Shown here piece by piece: positions 36,557 through 59,400 of a stretch of 64,000 bases of DNA. The notes beneath the pieces are model-generated. The model was not told the DNA's origin. It worked only from the letters and a program-made list of their open reading frames with translations, and ran no database searches. A program made the position numbers and the translations under genes. Origin of the DNA: Antennarius striatus (lineage: Eukaryota; Chordata; Actinopteri; Lophiiformes; Antennariidae); assembly GCF_040054535.1 (NCBI RefSeq), contig NC_090782.1, positions 18,996,001-19,060,000 of the forward strand, given 5' to 3'. The first letter of the stretch is position 1. Each line of letters opens with the position of its first letter.

Positions 36557-38664
36557 TTCCCTTCGGCTGCTCCACCACAAAGATGATTTCGCACACAGTC
36601 CGACGTTAGCACCCCGCTAACCTTAAACCAGGAGGAGGACCACAACAAATTCAGCAGCAGATTTCTTCTTCGGCTGCGTTTATTGTCTTCTTCGTGTGTT
36701 TATTTAAGGTTGTTAAACAACTCTAACACACATTACCGCCGCCCTCTGTCTCGGCCCCGTTCTGCCTGTGTTGGGGTTCAAGTATTTCCTTTGAACGTTT
36801 ATTCATCAACGTTTGATATTTTATAAATGCGCCGTTTACTTTAGAATTGTCTGTCTTGTGTTTTGCTGTTTTTGAAAAAATCCTTTATGAACTTAAAGTT
36901 GTTTTTTTTTAAGGCTGTTTGGAGACAGGATGATGCTGTTTTCCAGATACTCAGAGCAGTTCATGGACTGTAAGTCAGAATATCCATTTTTTAAATGTTA
37001 AAGAAAAGTAATGTTACAGGGATTTCAATAATTATGATCAGTAAAATTATATTACAATATAATATCTTATAACTTTTTGTTACACTTATTTTGAATATGA
37101 AAAATGCCAACTCAGTAATGCATTAGCCAGCTGGTTTTTTCCACCAGGGATCTGGGTTTAATAGGTTGGAAACAACCAGTTCCTAATCAGTCAGGGGTTT
37201 CACAGTGTTGATGTGTGGAGAGGTCATGGACACCCACTCAAAGGCTTCACAAAGACCTCAAGTCATTATTTGGACCAGTCGGAGAAACACTTCAGTAAAA
37301 CCATCCCTATACTTTGTTTTCACATCAGCATCTCAGTCTAGTTTTGTGCCAAGTCTTAATATAAAATGTTTGGTCATGCTCAACTAATTTTTAGAGAAAT
37401 AGCAACGATGACTATCCAACCGATATAAAATGACCACTCCATTGTTAAGCAAACCCTCCCCTGTTAATAAAAAGCATAAATACTGAAGAGGAAATGAGAT
37501 TTGGAAAAAATTCATAGTTGGGTCAATATGACCAAAATCCTGCTGGAGGAAGATGGGGAGTTAAAATATATGAGAGAGGTTGAATGAGTCAACGCAACAG
37601 CACAACCTTCTTCCACAGGCTTCTCCCTGGAAGCTCTGAATGAAAAATAGACTTCCACCCCACAAGATGACACCTCCAGGTTCTGGTTCTTCAGGAGGAT
37701 TGATGTAATTAAAGCCATGGGGCTGACACTACTGACTAGTAAGGTGTTGTACTGTATACTCCAGCTTTGTCACCTGTTATGGTGCTGATATTTTCTGTGT
37801 GTGTTTTGTGTTATATATCTGTGTTTTTGTTACTAGTTAAATAGACAGATAACAATTAAAATGTAGTAATTTCCTAATCCTTTTTGACATTCAGTTCAAG
37901 AGAAAATATTACAAAACAATAAATCTAACATGGGACCTCATCAACTCCATTAAAGTTTAGAAATATTTACTTATTCTGAAATGTGTAATCACAAACACCT
38001 CAAAAGAATTTAGATAAGGGTGACAAAAGACTGAAAAAATAGTGAAATGCTCAATAATATTTTCTTTGACCGTTCCATAGGTTAATAGTTTCTTTACATC
38101 TACAGTCAGCGACATTGTCAAAAGATTCAGAGAATCTGGAGAAAACATTTTGAAAACTGTTGTCAACAAACACAGTTCATCACTGCATCACCAAGTCAAG
38201 TCAAGTCAAACTTTATTCAACAAGTTTTATCAAAATATTTTTTAAAATAAATTTGTACGATAACACAGCAGCATATGCAAGTTAGTTACTATGACACACA
38301 GAAACCGTAAACACACCACATCCAGAAACACTGCCCATGTCTGACCCAGCTTTACTGCTGAGCCACTGCCGCCCCTAATTCAAATTCAAATTCAAATCTC
38401 ATACCCAGTGTGAATGGACTCAGTGTGGAAAAGCACCAAACCAAAGGTACCAAATTAAGAAGGACCGTATATTTATACTAAAATCTGAAAAGTGTGAACT
38501 GAAATATCTCGTCTTTGTATTGTATTTAGTTGAATTTAGGAAAACACAATGTCAAATTACAGTACGTGCATGTATTGCTTTTTAAAAAAAAATTTGTTCT
38601 TAAATATACGAGGTGCCGTGAACGCAGCATGAATCAAACGCTCTTCTTGGCGCTGCCCTTCCTG
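36557..38664. other. Intergenic gap between divergent ubxn6 and uap1
   Basis: The first 250 bp hold the likely CpG-bearing ubxn6 promoter and 5' UTR (about 36560-36780). The rest is AT-rich. Fragments of dispersed repeats appear near 38196-38376. No coding exon is recognised. Confidence 0.5.
38196..38376. repeat. Decayed dispersed-repeat fragments
   Basis: A CAAGTCAAGTCAAACTTTATT block at 38194-38218 resembles ends of fish retroelement-type repeats. CTGCTGAGCCACTGCCGCCCC at about 38354-38375 resembles the 3' end of the longer dispersed repeat at 42933-43258. Both are short, so family placement is tentative. Confidence 0.35.
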
Positions 38665-38683
38665 CCACGTCAACATGACGTAA
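38665..38683 (+). promoter_or_regulatory. UPRE-like and CRE-like sites in the uap1 promoter
   Basis: CCACGTCA (38665-38672) is TGACGTGG on the other strand, the XBP1/ATF6 UPR-element core. TGACGTAA (38676-38683) is a CRE/ATF-type site. The two form an imperfect palindrome about 100 bp upstream of the end of the first noncoding uap1 exon. Confidence 0.45.
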
Positions 38684-38699
38684 CGGGAGGTGTTGTCCG

Positions 38700-38783
38700 G
38701 GTGGGAGGTATCCTAACGAGAGAGAGATATCTTTCAGCGACAGGCATTAATGTTTCTACACTCAAGAAGAACCCTTCTTTGAG
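38700..38783 (+). other. uap1: Probable 5' noncoding first exon of uap1
   Basis: A CpG-bearing segment ends in a strong donor (TTTGAG/GTAAGTG at 38783). The next acceptor (GGCAG at 39432) starts the exon carrying the uap1 ATG, with 24 nt of leader before it. The transcription start is not visible, so the 5' end is approximate. Confidence 0.55.
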
Positions 38784-39456
38784 GTAAGTGTTCATAATGT
38801 CACTAATACCGTAGTTCGTATTTGTACCGTATTCACTGTTACCTCCACAGTTAGCCGGTTAGCAGCTAGCATCTGCCCGGCTCTGGTGCCGCTGTCATTA
38901 GTTGCTGCTGCTGCTGCAAACAGCGCCTGGATGAATTGAGTGATAACTTAGCCTGCATAGCACAACTTAGCCGACACTGGTGGTGAACCACCCGGTCATA
39001 AAGTCTCTTATTACCTAGAGTGAGGAAATAATGCGAGTTAAGTGACACATACGTACTATGTTTTGTTAAGAATAGCATCAACTTTAGAGGCACGTAGATG
39101 ACTTATTGGACTCATTGGAAATCATAGTTGCAAGGAAATGAATGCTAATTATAATAAATCTGAGGCAGGAAGTGATTATTCTGTAGCAACATCAATCAAG
39201 GAATTATGTTTTACACTTAAAAATGTAAATATACTGTATATATGTATGGACAAACAGTATTTCCCCATATGTCATCAAGTTATTGCTATGTAACGTAGCT
39301 TAATTAATATTTCTGTACTGTATATTATGCTCCAGATTTCCAGAAAAACGAGTGAGGACATGATCTTGCTATTCTCAGTGGTGCTACTTGTAATCACTCA
39401 GCCCATATTTAATCTGTGTTTCATTCTGGCAGAGGCGAACAAAGAAGCAGCTGATC

Positions 39457-48275
<8,819 letters not shown>

Positions 48276-50609
48276 AAATGAAGATGGAGAGAGAGAGGAG
48301 CAGCCCAAAGACCAACAACCTCCCTTTGTCTCTCAACTGTGGGGAGAAACTGTGATGTCATCTCTGTGCAATAATAACAAATGTTGTGTCCATGTGCTCA
48401 CTACAGGAGAAACGAATGTACAAGATGAGGGGGACATTTTTCCTCCCTTGTATGTTTACATGATGCCAGTTAATTTTGGTTTAGAAGAGCACTTGAACAC
48501 AGCGTGAGCTGGAAGACGAGATGCCCCAAACAATGACTTGTTGAACCGGTCTTCAGGGGCATCTATTTATTTTGCTTATGAGTCTTGTTTTTACATGTAC
48601 AGATGGATGCTTTATAGGTTGGAATTACCACCTGCCCATTTTACCTGATGATTTTTATAAAACAGTGGACTGTAACAAAATGATCAGGAAGTGTTATTTA
48701 CGATCATGTTATGAAGGTACATGGTATGGGGGGGATATTTATAATAGCTGCTTCTTTCCTGCTTTCAATCACTGATTATTAGGTTTTATTCATCTTCAAG
48801 CAGTGTTATGATTCCCATTGTGTTTATTAAAAAAAATTCCTTTTTTGCAAGTTGTTTGACAATCAACGAGCAATACGTGTGAGTTTCACTTGTCTGTGTC
48901 TGTTTTTTGCAGGTTGTGTTTTTTACATTACAGCTCCTGTGTCCTGCATCAGAGTTTCCAGCACATGATTGATGTTTAACATGGGCCAGAGAATGAAACT
49001 CTGCTGCAGCTATTCAGGAAATATTCTTTGTGGCTCCTTTCTCCGTAACGGTCTCTCTTGCTACAAACTGTGTTATAGTGCCGAAAAACAATCCTATGGT
49101 ATGTTAGTCAGTGGACGGCTCTGATTTTAATGTGACCTTCTTATGAAATCTTGATTTCATAATTTTTTTTTAACTGCCAGAAGGCAGCAGTGTTTTGAGC
49201 TCAGTGCTAAATATTGGAATGCTGATACCAGTGGCCCAAAATATTTTGACTTTTATGTCATTATTAGATTGATTTTTATTGAATCATTTCGCGTTCAATT
49301 TAACTTTAAATGGAATCAGTCTTAATTCCAGTTTGATAATATCTATAAATCTGTATTGTGTTATGCTATTATGTCATTTTCATGAAAGTATTGTGGGTAT
49401 TATAACATTATTGTATAAAGTAAGAAGCAAAAATCTTCTAATTACCACTATCCTGTAATGATAGAGGAACCTCCAGAAACTTGTTCATCCGATCACAACA
49501 AAATGAATTTGATTATTCCACAAGGCAGAGTTTATGTCTCCAAGTAAATTCAGCAGCAGATGCAAAATTTTTGTGTAGGTAATTATCACAATAAACAAAG
49601 GCCAGCATTTGCAGGTTTTTCAGTGGATTTGGTAAAATCCAATTTTGTGTAATTATGGCAGCAGATTATAACTTAATTTATCACAGTTTAGCCTGAAAGT
49701 AAGAAAAAGTAATTCTTGCCAATTCTTCAGAATATTCAGTGAAAACCACAAAGCTAGAGGACAATCAACGAAAGTAAGTGGACTTCATCTTCAGAGGAGC
49801 ATGTTGTTGATGCCTACAAAACAGACGAAATAGATGCTGTAATAATTTTTTTTGTCTGAATTAAATTAGTGAATGGACTGATCAACTGAAACAAAAACAA
49901 CAAAAATACCGCCCAATGTCTGGAGAAGAAGTGGACAAAAAGAAATGGAACAAAATAGAATCATGGGCTCAAGACCTTGATTCCATCTACTCCACCAAGT
50001 TGAGTTATGAATTTTAAGATGGAAAAAAAATAAAAAGTGTCTGAAACACTTTGAGTAGCTTCACTGCAGGAAAACGTGGCTTCATAGTCAGAAGACACTA
50101 CAGCTAAGAGAAGCCTGCAGTTCCAGAAACTTTCACGTTTCTGAAAGACCATTGATTTTCTTTTAGTCTGGTTGTACAGATCAGATCCCATCAGCAGCAA
50201 AGCAAGTATTATGGGTTGTGATAAGCTGTTGGTATACTGTAAACCACTCCTGCATATACTGTATTTCCAGAATTGTCAAGGATTTATATTTAATGTGATT
50301 TGTTGACTCAAAGATAAGAAATTTTTATGAAAAAAAGTGTAACTTGGTTAAAAAAAACTGTAAAGCAGTAAGAACAAACACTTAAAGTAATATAAGCTAT
50401 GAAATGACTTCAGAAGACAACAGCTCACAATGTTAGGCAGCGTTATGGCTGCTTCAGCCTCTAGCTGTCAAAAGAAAGGCTCTTTTCAGGGGGAAGAAAG
50501 CTTTATGATTGAGCTTTGGATTCAAACCTAATTGAAACCTCATGTGCAGCATGTGGAATTCTGGGACTTTGGCATGCTCCCAAGAATCCACAGAATGTGA
50601 AGGGTTTTT

Positions 50610-50719
<110 letters not shown>

Positions 50720-51115
50720 CCTTTCCCCCTCTTCTTTCCCTGTGTGCTGGGGTGTCTTACACCAGGCCAATGAGCTGTAGAGAAGCAACTAACGGTTGGA
50801 GAGAAACAGAGAAAGAGAGAGAAGGCTCAGGTCATAGCAGCCAGACGTTTTGACTCTCCCTGGAATACCCTAAAACCATCTCTGAACAAATGGTCTGAAC
50901 GGATAAGTCCTCTCAGAAGTAAGTCATCCTTCCCTTTCATACTGATTTGTAAATGTTACCTCTCTACAGCCACGATTTGTGATTCTTCAACCCTCTTCTC
51001 TTGAAGTCCGTGATTCCACCTTAAAGTTTGCTTGAAATGTTTCTTAGTGGGATCTCTAGCCGCATGAACTCCATGTACTGTTTGTGTTAAGCAGCTGCCA
51101 TCAGATCCCTGTGTT

Positions 51116-51256
51116 GAATAAAGTCAGCCGGACTTGTAGGAAAAGTTTGAAGACATTTTGCTTCTCTTCCAAGAGGCCTCTCCAGTTCTCTGTTCAGTTC
51201 TACAGAAAAGAAGAATCCTCACAATTTTTTTCCTCCAACTCCAGCTGACTTTATTC
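51116..51256. repeat. Foldback (inverted-end) dispersed element
   Basis: GAATAAAGTCAGCCGG at 51116 and CCAGCTGACTTTATTC at 51241-51256 are inverted copies (14 of 16 match), enclosing about 110 bp. A half copy lies at 31791-31860. The ends bring an AATAAA hexamer on each strand. Confidence 0.6.
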
Positions 51257-54200
51257 TACACTGAGATCTACCATGACCTGGATGAGTGAGAATCTCCACA
51301 GACATCCAGCTACCATTAAAATGTGAGTCTGAAGGAGCAGACAGAGACAAGTCATGCAGTTCTGTAATTATCTCCCTCTCTTTGCTGCACGTCCAACTGT
51401 TTCAGACTGAGAGCCCAGTTTTACTCTCCTGCCGCTGGATCTGATTTATTTTAGTATTTTAAGACAACATTTTAAACATCAGTTTAACTTTCTTAATGCG
51501 ATAAAATAATTAAGAGAAGCTTAAATCATAAACGTTTTAACACAACAGAGACATGTCGGATATTTAATGTTTTAAACTGTCTGGATGTGTTTAGTGCATC
51601 AAACAAATGCCTCTCAACTGTATTTTTACAAGCACTAAAAGTAGCTGATGTGAAAATCATGTGACTTTTTAGAGACATTTTTGCTTACTTTCTTGTGGTG
51701 GCTTAGCTTGAAGTATACTTCTTCCTTTATTCTCCTTGATGGTTGTGTAGGCTTTGTCAGTTTACTGTGGCCAGCTGATGAAATGTTGAATACCAGGTAT
51801 AACGTTCCTTCTAGTCACAGAGGTGTTTGGTAGGCGGTATGTAGGTGTCCTCCTGTGGTATGTGGGTTATAGATGTCCACACAGAGGCCTCTTAGGTAAC
51901 TTTACTTGACACTCATCTGAAGAGTTGAGAATACCAATGAGCACACTCAGGAGAGACGGCGCTGATGAATGGGACAATTGTTTTAGAGTTTAAGGTGATC
52001 CTAAGGTCATGTTTGATGTGCTTTTATCGATACGCTACATCTACCTGAATAATACCTGAACCTTTTCTTTTCTCCCGTTTTCAAAAAAAAAATTTTTTTA
52101 ATTGCGTTTGGAATTTCATGATAATTGCCTCTGATAATATGTTTTTTTGGAAACAAATACCTTGTGTATTTGCAGAATTACCAAAAAAGTTATGAACAGA
52201 TTTCAATGACATTGTTGGAGAAGGGGGTGTGATCTAAGCCTCATACCTTTTCAGATTCTAAGGAATGACCTTTTTGATTTTGGCCTAAAACATCTGTTTT
52301 TGGGGGGCTCTTTATTACTTATTATTTATTTTTGTTTCTAGATCTATTCGTAATGCCTCCAATGATTGGAAAAAAAATACACATCAATGTTTTATGTGGA
52401 TAAGCTAAGATCAGGGTGCAATTTGTCAAAACAAAAAAAAACCAGAGGAGAGGGATGGGGAAACTAAAAGTAAAATAACAAAAACTCTGGTACACCTTAT
52501 GTCTAGGCGCACTTTGATCGCCACTGTTAGATGACTTATAACAGTATTAGAGAATGGGTTTTTCCTTTAAGGCATGTTTTTGTGTGCTTTCCTGGATGGA
52601 TGGATTCTTAGGAAACCATTTTTATCTGTCAAAAGCAGGAAAGAAGGACTTATTGCTTATGACAGGGGAAATATGAAATGCCTGTGGTGGATGTGCGAGG
52701 GGAGTGGATAATGTGCTCATATTTAGTGCTTTTTATTTGTTAAGACAGTTGGAGATTCGATCCAACACTATTACTCCATTATCTGTCTGTAACTTGATAT
52801 CTGGTGTATACACATATTTATTTAGGCTGAAGCACACACTCACAGAGAGATAGAATGAGAGTACAGAGGAACCACAGAAGAGTGTTTCATCTCTGCATCT
52901 ATCTGAGATGTCATTTCAATTAGCAACCCTTCCCTTCAGCGTTTGGAGACTCACTGACATCCTCACATATGGACCCTAATCACGCACCACAGCAAACGCT
53001 ATAATTCCAACCCCACATTCAAAAACACTGGAGACACCCGGTGCTTACGAATCTCAGCTGTAACTCGACACAGATGTTTGTTTGGAAGTGTTGTCAAATC
53101 GATGCTTCTGGGGAGAGCGAACCAGCTGTGCACTCGCTAGCTGAGGGCCATGCTGTAATTTGGTATAAATATCATCCCCTAAATACTACAGTGTTGACTT
53201 TGTATCCCATAGGTGCTTGAACTTTGACCCTGCCTGAAGCATCATCACCCAGTGTTGGAGTAGGATTAGATTACTCTTTGCCTGCAGCAGACAAAGTTAC
53301 TTCTGAGTTTGAATAGCTTATTTGTCTTTGTTTAAGGGACTATCTTCAAAAGTGTAGTGACAAAAAATGGCATCTTGTGTGATACTTTCCATTATTCAAT
53401 AAATAATGATGTTCAGTTTAGCTTAACATTTTCATTCAGACTACAGAAACGGCTGCTCAGGTCAGGAAACCAAGTAATTGCAGAGGACCTGACGGATAGA
53501 TGAGTGTTCAGTGCCAAACTCGTCCTCTGTGTTTCCACACGTGGCATCATTTTCTCTCTCATTCTGTCTTGTTTACAAGCAGAAGTCTCATTTTGTTTGT
53601 TTTCTGAAACATATTATCCGTCTGTCCACCACGACGTCTCTCCGTTTCCCCCGTCTTTGCTAATTACAGGCTGTTCGGACAGATTTGAGGTCACATTTTA
53701 ACATCAAAAGAACCTCAGGACATGCTGCAGGCTGCCGCCAGCCTGGGCAATGAATGACTTGTCAGTTCTGACGTTCCGCTATATTAGAAGCATGTGATGG
53801 TAATAAAATACATTACTATTCTACATATTCAACCAGGGGTTTCCGTCCTATTTGGGTAAAAAAAAGTACTTTCCCAAAAACTTCTCGGATGCTTTTATTA
53901 TAGTAAATGTTCAAATGATTCATTATCCAACAAAAAACTTGAATATAAGTAGCCTCATTAGTCATCTTGCAAACCATCAAATAATATAATCATTTTGATG
54001 GGGCTCTACCTTTATTTTGAAAGGTGAATTAGCATTACCTGCACAGACTCATTCTTCCTGTAAGATAAGATATTTTCCTCATTGAAGGTAAAGCTTCCCA
54101 TAAATTGAAATGTGTTGAAAGGGCATTGCTGTGAAAAAACAGTCGGCCTCCTCCTGTTTTCTTCGCTTTTTGTGAAGGACAAAAAATTGGATACTTAACT

Positions 54201-54617
54201 CAACAGCGTCAAGAGGTTTTTAGAAGCTAAATCCACAAAACTATCAAACTGTGTTCATAACTGGTTCCAGCTGCACTCAGACACGCCCAGGCCTGATGAC
54301 TACCAGCCCTGTGAAATCAAATCATCTCTTAAATAGACCGTTTTCAGAAGCGGGAGGTGGACCAGTGGGTCTCCCCAGTACAACACATTGATTCAATCAA
54401 AAGACGAGGAGGAAGATGAGTAAAGCACATCAGTCTGGGTAGGGTTACAAAGCCACAGTGAGACACATTACATTCAAATGATGCATCAATTTTCATCTTT
54501 TGTTCAAATCTTTTCTAAATAAAAATTTGGTACTTTGCCATAACTTGTGTTCTTTGGTGATTCACAATTTAACACAATTATCAGGTAAAATGTTTGTTAA
54601 AAATGTTGGTATAAAAC

Positions 54618-54737
54618 CATCTATCCATCCATCCTTCTTCTTATCACTGTTTTATCTGCTGTCGTGGGTCACGGGGAGCTGGAGCCTATCCCAGCTGGCT
54701 TAGGGCGTGAGGCGGGGGAAACTCCAGGCGCGACCAT
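54618..54737 (+). repeat. Dispersed teleost repeat, truncated copy
   Basis: CCATCCATCCTTCTTCTTAT leads to GGGTCACGGGGAGCTGGAGC, CTATCCCAGCTGGC and GGGCGTGAGGCGGGGG, the same 5' part as the copies at 33085 and 42933. Confidence 0.75.
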
Positions 54738-55913
54738 TTATCCACAAAATCCAATCAAAGAATACAGCTTCATTCAAGTCCATTCAAAATCTTGATGACT
54801 CCAGTAATCCAAAGGATCTGTGAAAGAATTAATGGAAGAGCAGCGAGGCAAAAATCACCGCAAAAATCACCAAAAATAACCCTGAAGAAAATTAACACTC
54901 ATCTGAAAAGCTTTCATGGAGAATTATCTATAAACCGATGAGTTTAAAGTAGGGTCCTGTACATCAAAATCAGCTTTCTGTGAAAAGAACATTAAACACA
55001 CAGTTAAATGTAATGTTGTGTGGATACTTCACTGCTTAAGGGCCAGGTGGAGGGCTTTTTTACATGTGGTAATTGGGTGCTAAGAGTGCTGGTATTTGTT
55101 AAGCCATTTTAAGCTTTGTTTAAGAATACAGGTGGAGTTTTTCTGTTGAAAATGAAGCCAGCACTTCTGGTTTTAGTTGAACAAATAGTCTTGCTTTAAA
55201 AAAAAAAGAAGAAGAAAAAAGATCTTGGCTTGAACTGGTGTTTTCCCAACCTGACAGTGTAGCTTTAAAGTTCAGGGCTGGATTTTCAATCAAAATGGAT
55301 TTCCATTCAAAAATATTTTTTTAGGCTGTAATCTTTACATAAGAAACTCAACCTTTGTCTCAGTTTGATATTCACACGGAACATCTATGAGCTTTTGTTG
55401 TGGTATTTATTTGATTCTGTATGTAAACTAAATACAATGCCGACAGCCTGGGCTACTGCCCCCCCCCCCCCATGGATGCTAAACATTAGCTCGTAGCATT
55501 TACGAGTTCCTGCACACCGGCACGTGTGCTCCTGCAGAGAGAAGTGGAAGTGTAAATCACCTCCCTCAAAATCTGAACCACTGAGGCCTTACAATTAATC
55601 CATGCTTAGTAAAGACCCACAATATCAGCTCCTGCACTGATGGATGTGAAAGACAACACGCCAATGGATTTCAAGCAGTTCAGCTCAGCCAGAGGAGCAT
55701 TACACCAACTTGACCTTTCAGTGTTTGGGTTCATATGCTGCCGAACTATTGCTTACCAAGCAATGTCTTGTTTTTATCCAGTTCATCATGAAGTAACATT
55801 CAAAAACTGCTCATATGATATCTTAATTTGGTGTTTAGACTGGAACAATTCTCCCCACAATAGAGTATTGTTTTCTGTGCAGCACGCTCTTCCAGTCAAG
55901 GAAATTTAATTAC

Positions 55914-55915
<2 letters not shown>

Positions 55916-55951
<36 letters not shown>

Positions 55952-55979
55952 CGTGCGTGCGTGTGTGTGTGTGTGTGTG
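55916..55979. repeat. (GT)n microsatellite with CG interruptions
   Basis: A GT tract of about 64 bp containing GCGTGCGTGCGTGC in its middle. Confidence 0.95.
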
Positions 55980-56153
55980 ATTCTCAGATTTTATTGCATG
56001 TGTGTTTACATGGCTCCACCTGGGTCTGATTGGGAATGTGAATCGGATCTCATGCATTCCCATAAAAATAAAATATCCATGATGACATGATACAGTTTTC
56101 GGGGGGGGGGGATATAATAGAAAACACATGTGGATGGTTACGGTGCACAGTGT

Positions 56154-56401
<248 letters not shown>

Positions 56402-59400
56402 CTACTCTGCATTTGAAACATCTCTGAGGAGAAGCTGGCAGTCAAGTTAGGATCTAGTTTCTTGCTCAAGGATACTTTGGCATGTAGACTCTCATAATGT
56501 CGTTTAATTTTATTACAGATTGATGGTTGGTGATGCACCATTTCAGACATTTATCAGGTCAAATCTTTGGTTTATTACCATGTATCCACAAAATCAATTA
56601 TATTTCTTCAACTGTAGTTTCTGTTTAGTGCTCACTAGTTAATATCACCAAACTAATGTGTTTGGCTCCTAAACAAATGCATCATAGCATTTAACTGTAG
56701 TCATCTTTAAAAAGATGAAGTCAGTGAAAAACAATTAATGCATCATGACTGTAAAGTACACTGCTTTCATTTATTTATCCTCCATTCATTTATATTCGTC
56801 AGGAATATGAGTAATGGGTAAATTGAAATAGAATCCACCATTTAATACCTTATGTTTAACATAAAATGCGAACTTTCAATAGAAGCTACTTTATTAACGT
56901 GAATGAATTCTTTTTACATTTCATATTTTAAATGACATGCAGTCAGAGTTCAACAGAAATCATGACTCATGTTCGATTAAAGGAACTGAGATTCAGACCT
57001 CTCTGCTGCCTCCATTCTTTCTCTCTGGAGTTTTACATCTCAGGACAGCTTTTGGCAGCTGGATGCTGAATGGCTGAGTTGTTGTTGACTCTCTTAACCT
57101 CAGCTGGTTGCTCTCTCTTCTCATGTAAAGCCTCGAGTGTTGACGCTGCTGTGTGATAGGGTCAGGGAACAGAGCCAGGTAAACCTGTGTGTTGACTTTA
57201 CGGGCTTTCCCAGGGTGCAGGACCTGGTGGTTCACCAGGATTACTCTGTGTGCTGCGCTTGACCCTCCCATGATAATCTCATTATTTATAGACACAACAC
57301 AAACAGAAAACTAAATTAAACAACTGTCCTGTTTGCGATGGGAGAATTGTGTTGGAGGACATGACAAAGAAGCACTGAGGGAGAGAATTCAAGCAGCAAG
57401 AAATCTTACTTTTCCCCAGAGTTTTACAAATCTGGAATTACCAACACATTTGAAAGGGAGGAACAGAACACTTATAAAAAGTGTTGCATCAGTGTGGGCT
57501 TCCCGGTTGAGCTGTGTGGGCTGGTGAGTTTCTGAGTGGAGTATCTGATCTACAACACTTCCTGAACTAGCCAAGAGGGAGCTCATATTTATGGGGCACA
57601 GGCATTTTTTTCCCCCCTCAGGAGTTAACATTCAAGACAATAGTTGTTTTATTCAGGAATGTTCTTGTCCAAAGTGATACAATAAACTCTGCTAGCTGCC
57701 ACTAACATCTTGTGTTTATAATAAGCTGTCTGGATTCAAACAAAGTGCTTGTCAAAGTTTGTTCTGTCTGTAATCCTTCATGCCTGTCCAGTCTGACTGG
57801 TGCTGCAGTCACACTATCCCTGAAGAAACGTGGACCTGGGAGAGATTGATTCTCTGTGTGAGGTCATTAACTACCAGTGGTCCATAGATACAATCACATT
57901 CTGTTTCATTTACCACACAAGGTTTATTTCTTTGAATAAATGTAGGTTTTTGATTGTTAATGCAACTAATTTCAAATTAATTTCATTTTGTTTCACCTCT
58001 AATTTATTGATCTGTATTTTCACACCACATGCTCCCACATGCATTATATTTCAGTTTTTACTACCAGATACACAAAATGTGAACTACGCCAGACTGTCTC
58101 TGACTCTAATTATCCAAATGTGTTGCTTTAAACAAAGGAGGGAGGACTGATGGTCTTTTGTGGGACCACCACAATCCTGTTTCTGAATTGACATCGTTCA
58201 TATTGTTTTTGATACTCAACATTTCCATCATGTGACTGCTGGTTACGCTACACGGTTTGCTCTGAGATCGAAACAGAAAACACAAGCTCTAATGGTCAAT
58301 AGTTAGAAAGTTTAGAAGTCATTACGTTTTCTCTCCTGTGGGAGTGTCTATAATGTTTTGCATGTCTATAAATGACTGGATCTGAACTCACAAGCCTTGA
58401 AGATGCCCCCATGGCGCTTGAAAGTCTTTAAACACACCTCACAGAGCATTGTTTTAATTACTGTAATTTATTCATTGAGTTCAAAAAAACTAGTGTTGTT
58501 GTAAGTCACAGCTGTTTAAATCAAATTCTTAAGAGAAATATATTTTCAAATATAAAGTTGCAAACACTTATTATGTATATCTGCTTAATATGTATAAATT
58601 GCAAATTCTTTACCAGGTCAGCTACGTAAGCAGCACTGAGCTTGTTCTATGCAAATACCATCTTAAATTAAGTTCCATTTTCTTTGACCCTTTTCCTCCC
58701 CGGCAAGTCACAGCTGAATCCTGCCACTCTAGTATTGAAAATCAAATTTATTTGAGTTTATCTTAGTGATTATCTCTTTTTCAATTATTCAACACCACTT
58801 TGTATTAATTCTTGTGACTAACTTTTTGTTTTTGCTTTTTTCTAAATTTTCCATATAATAGATATTTCATCCTGAGCTCCAACAGATCTGCGTATCACAA
58901 TATAAAATTGCTAAACATCTGAAAATTATCTTTCTCATCCTTAGATCCTTACAAAATAGAGAAAACTGGTTATCAATATATGCTTTACTACTGATGTTTC
59001 AATTTTGTATCTGGATTCGACAGATTGTTCATAGCATGATTTTTGTAAAATAGTGAACAGTATGGAAAATGGGTGAAAACTAGCAAACACACTAGCGTGC
59101 TTCTTGAGTCTCCAAGTGTAGGTCAGTCTAAAGGTCAGTCCTCCTCCCTGATACAACACAGGCAGCCTTTACATGATAAACACACTTTTAACTTGTAAAT
59201 ACGCTAAAGCCATCAGATGTTTGTGTTTCATTAGCTATGGGAGGCCAAGTAATTTAAGATTAGCGACCCAATGGGAACTGGCTGTAAACTGAAGCTACAG
59301 GATGTGGATATGAGAAAAGAAATAAGCATGTGTGAAGGCACAAAGAAAGAGGCAAGTCATAACTCAGTTATTTTTTCAAAATTTAGTGGGTGGACCATCA

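Noticed and set aside
57333-57631. Open frames on both strands near 57.4 kb
   Set aside because: No similarity recognised and no splice support.
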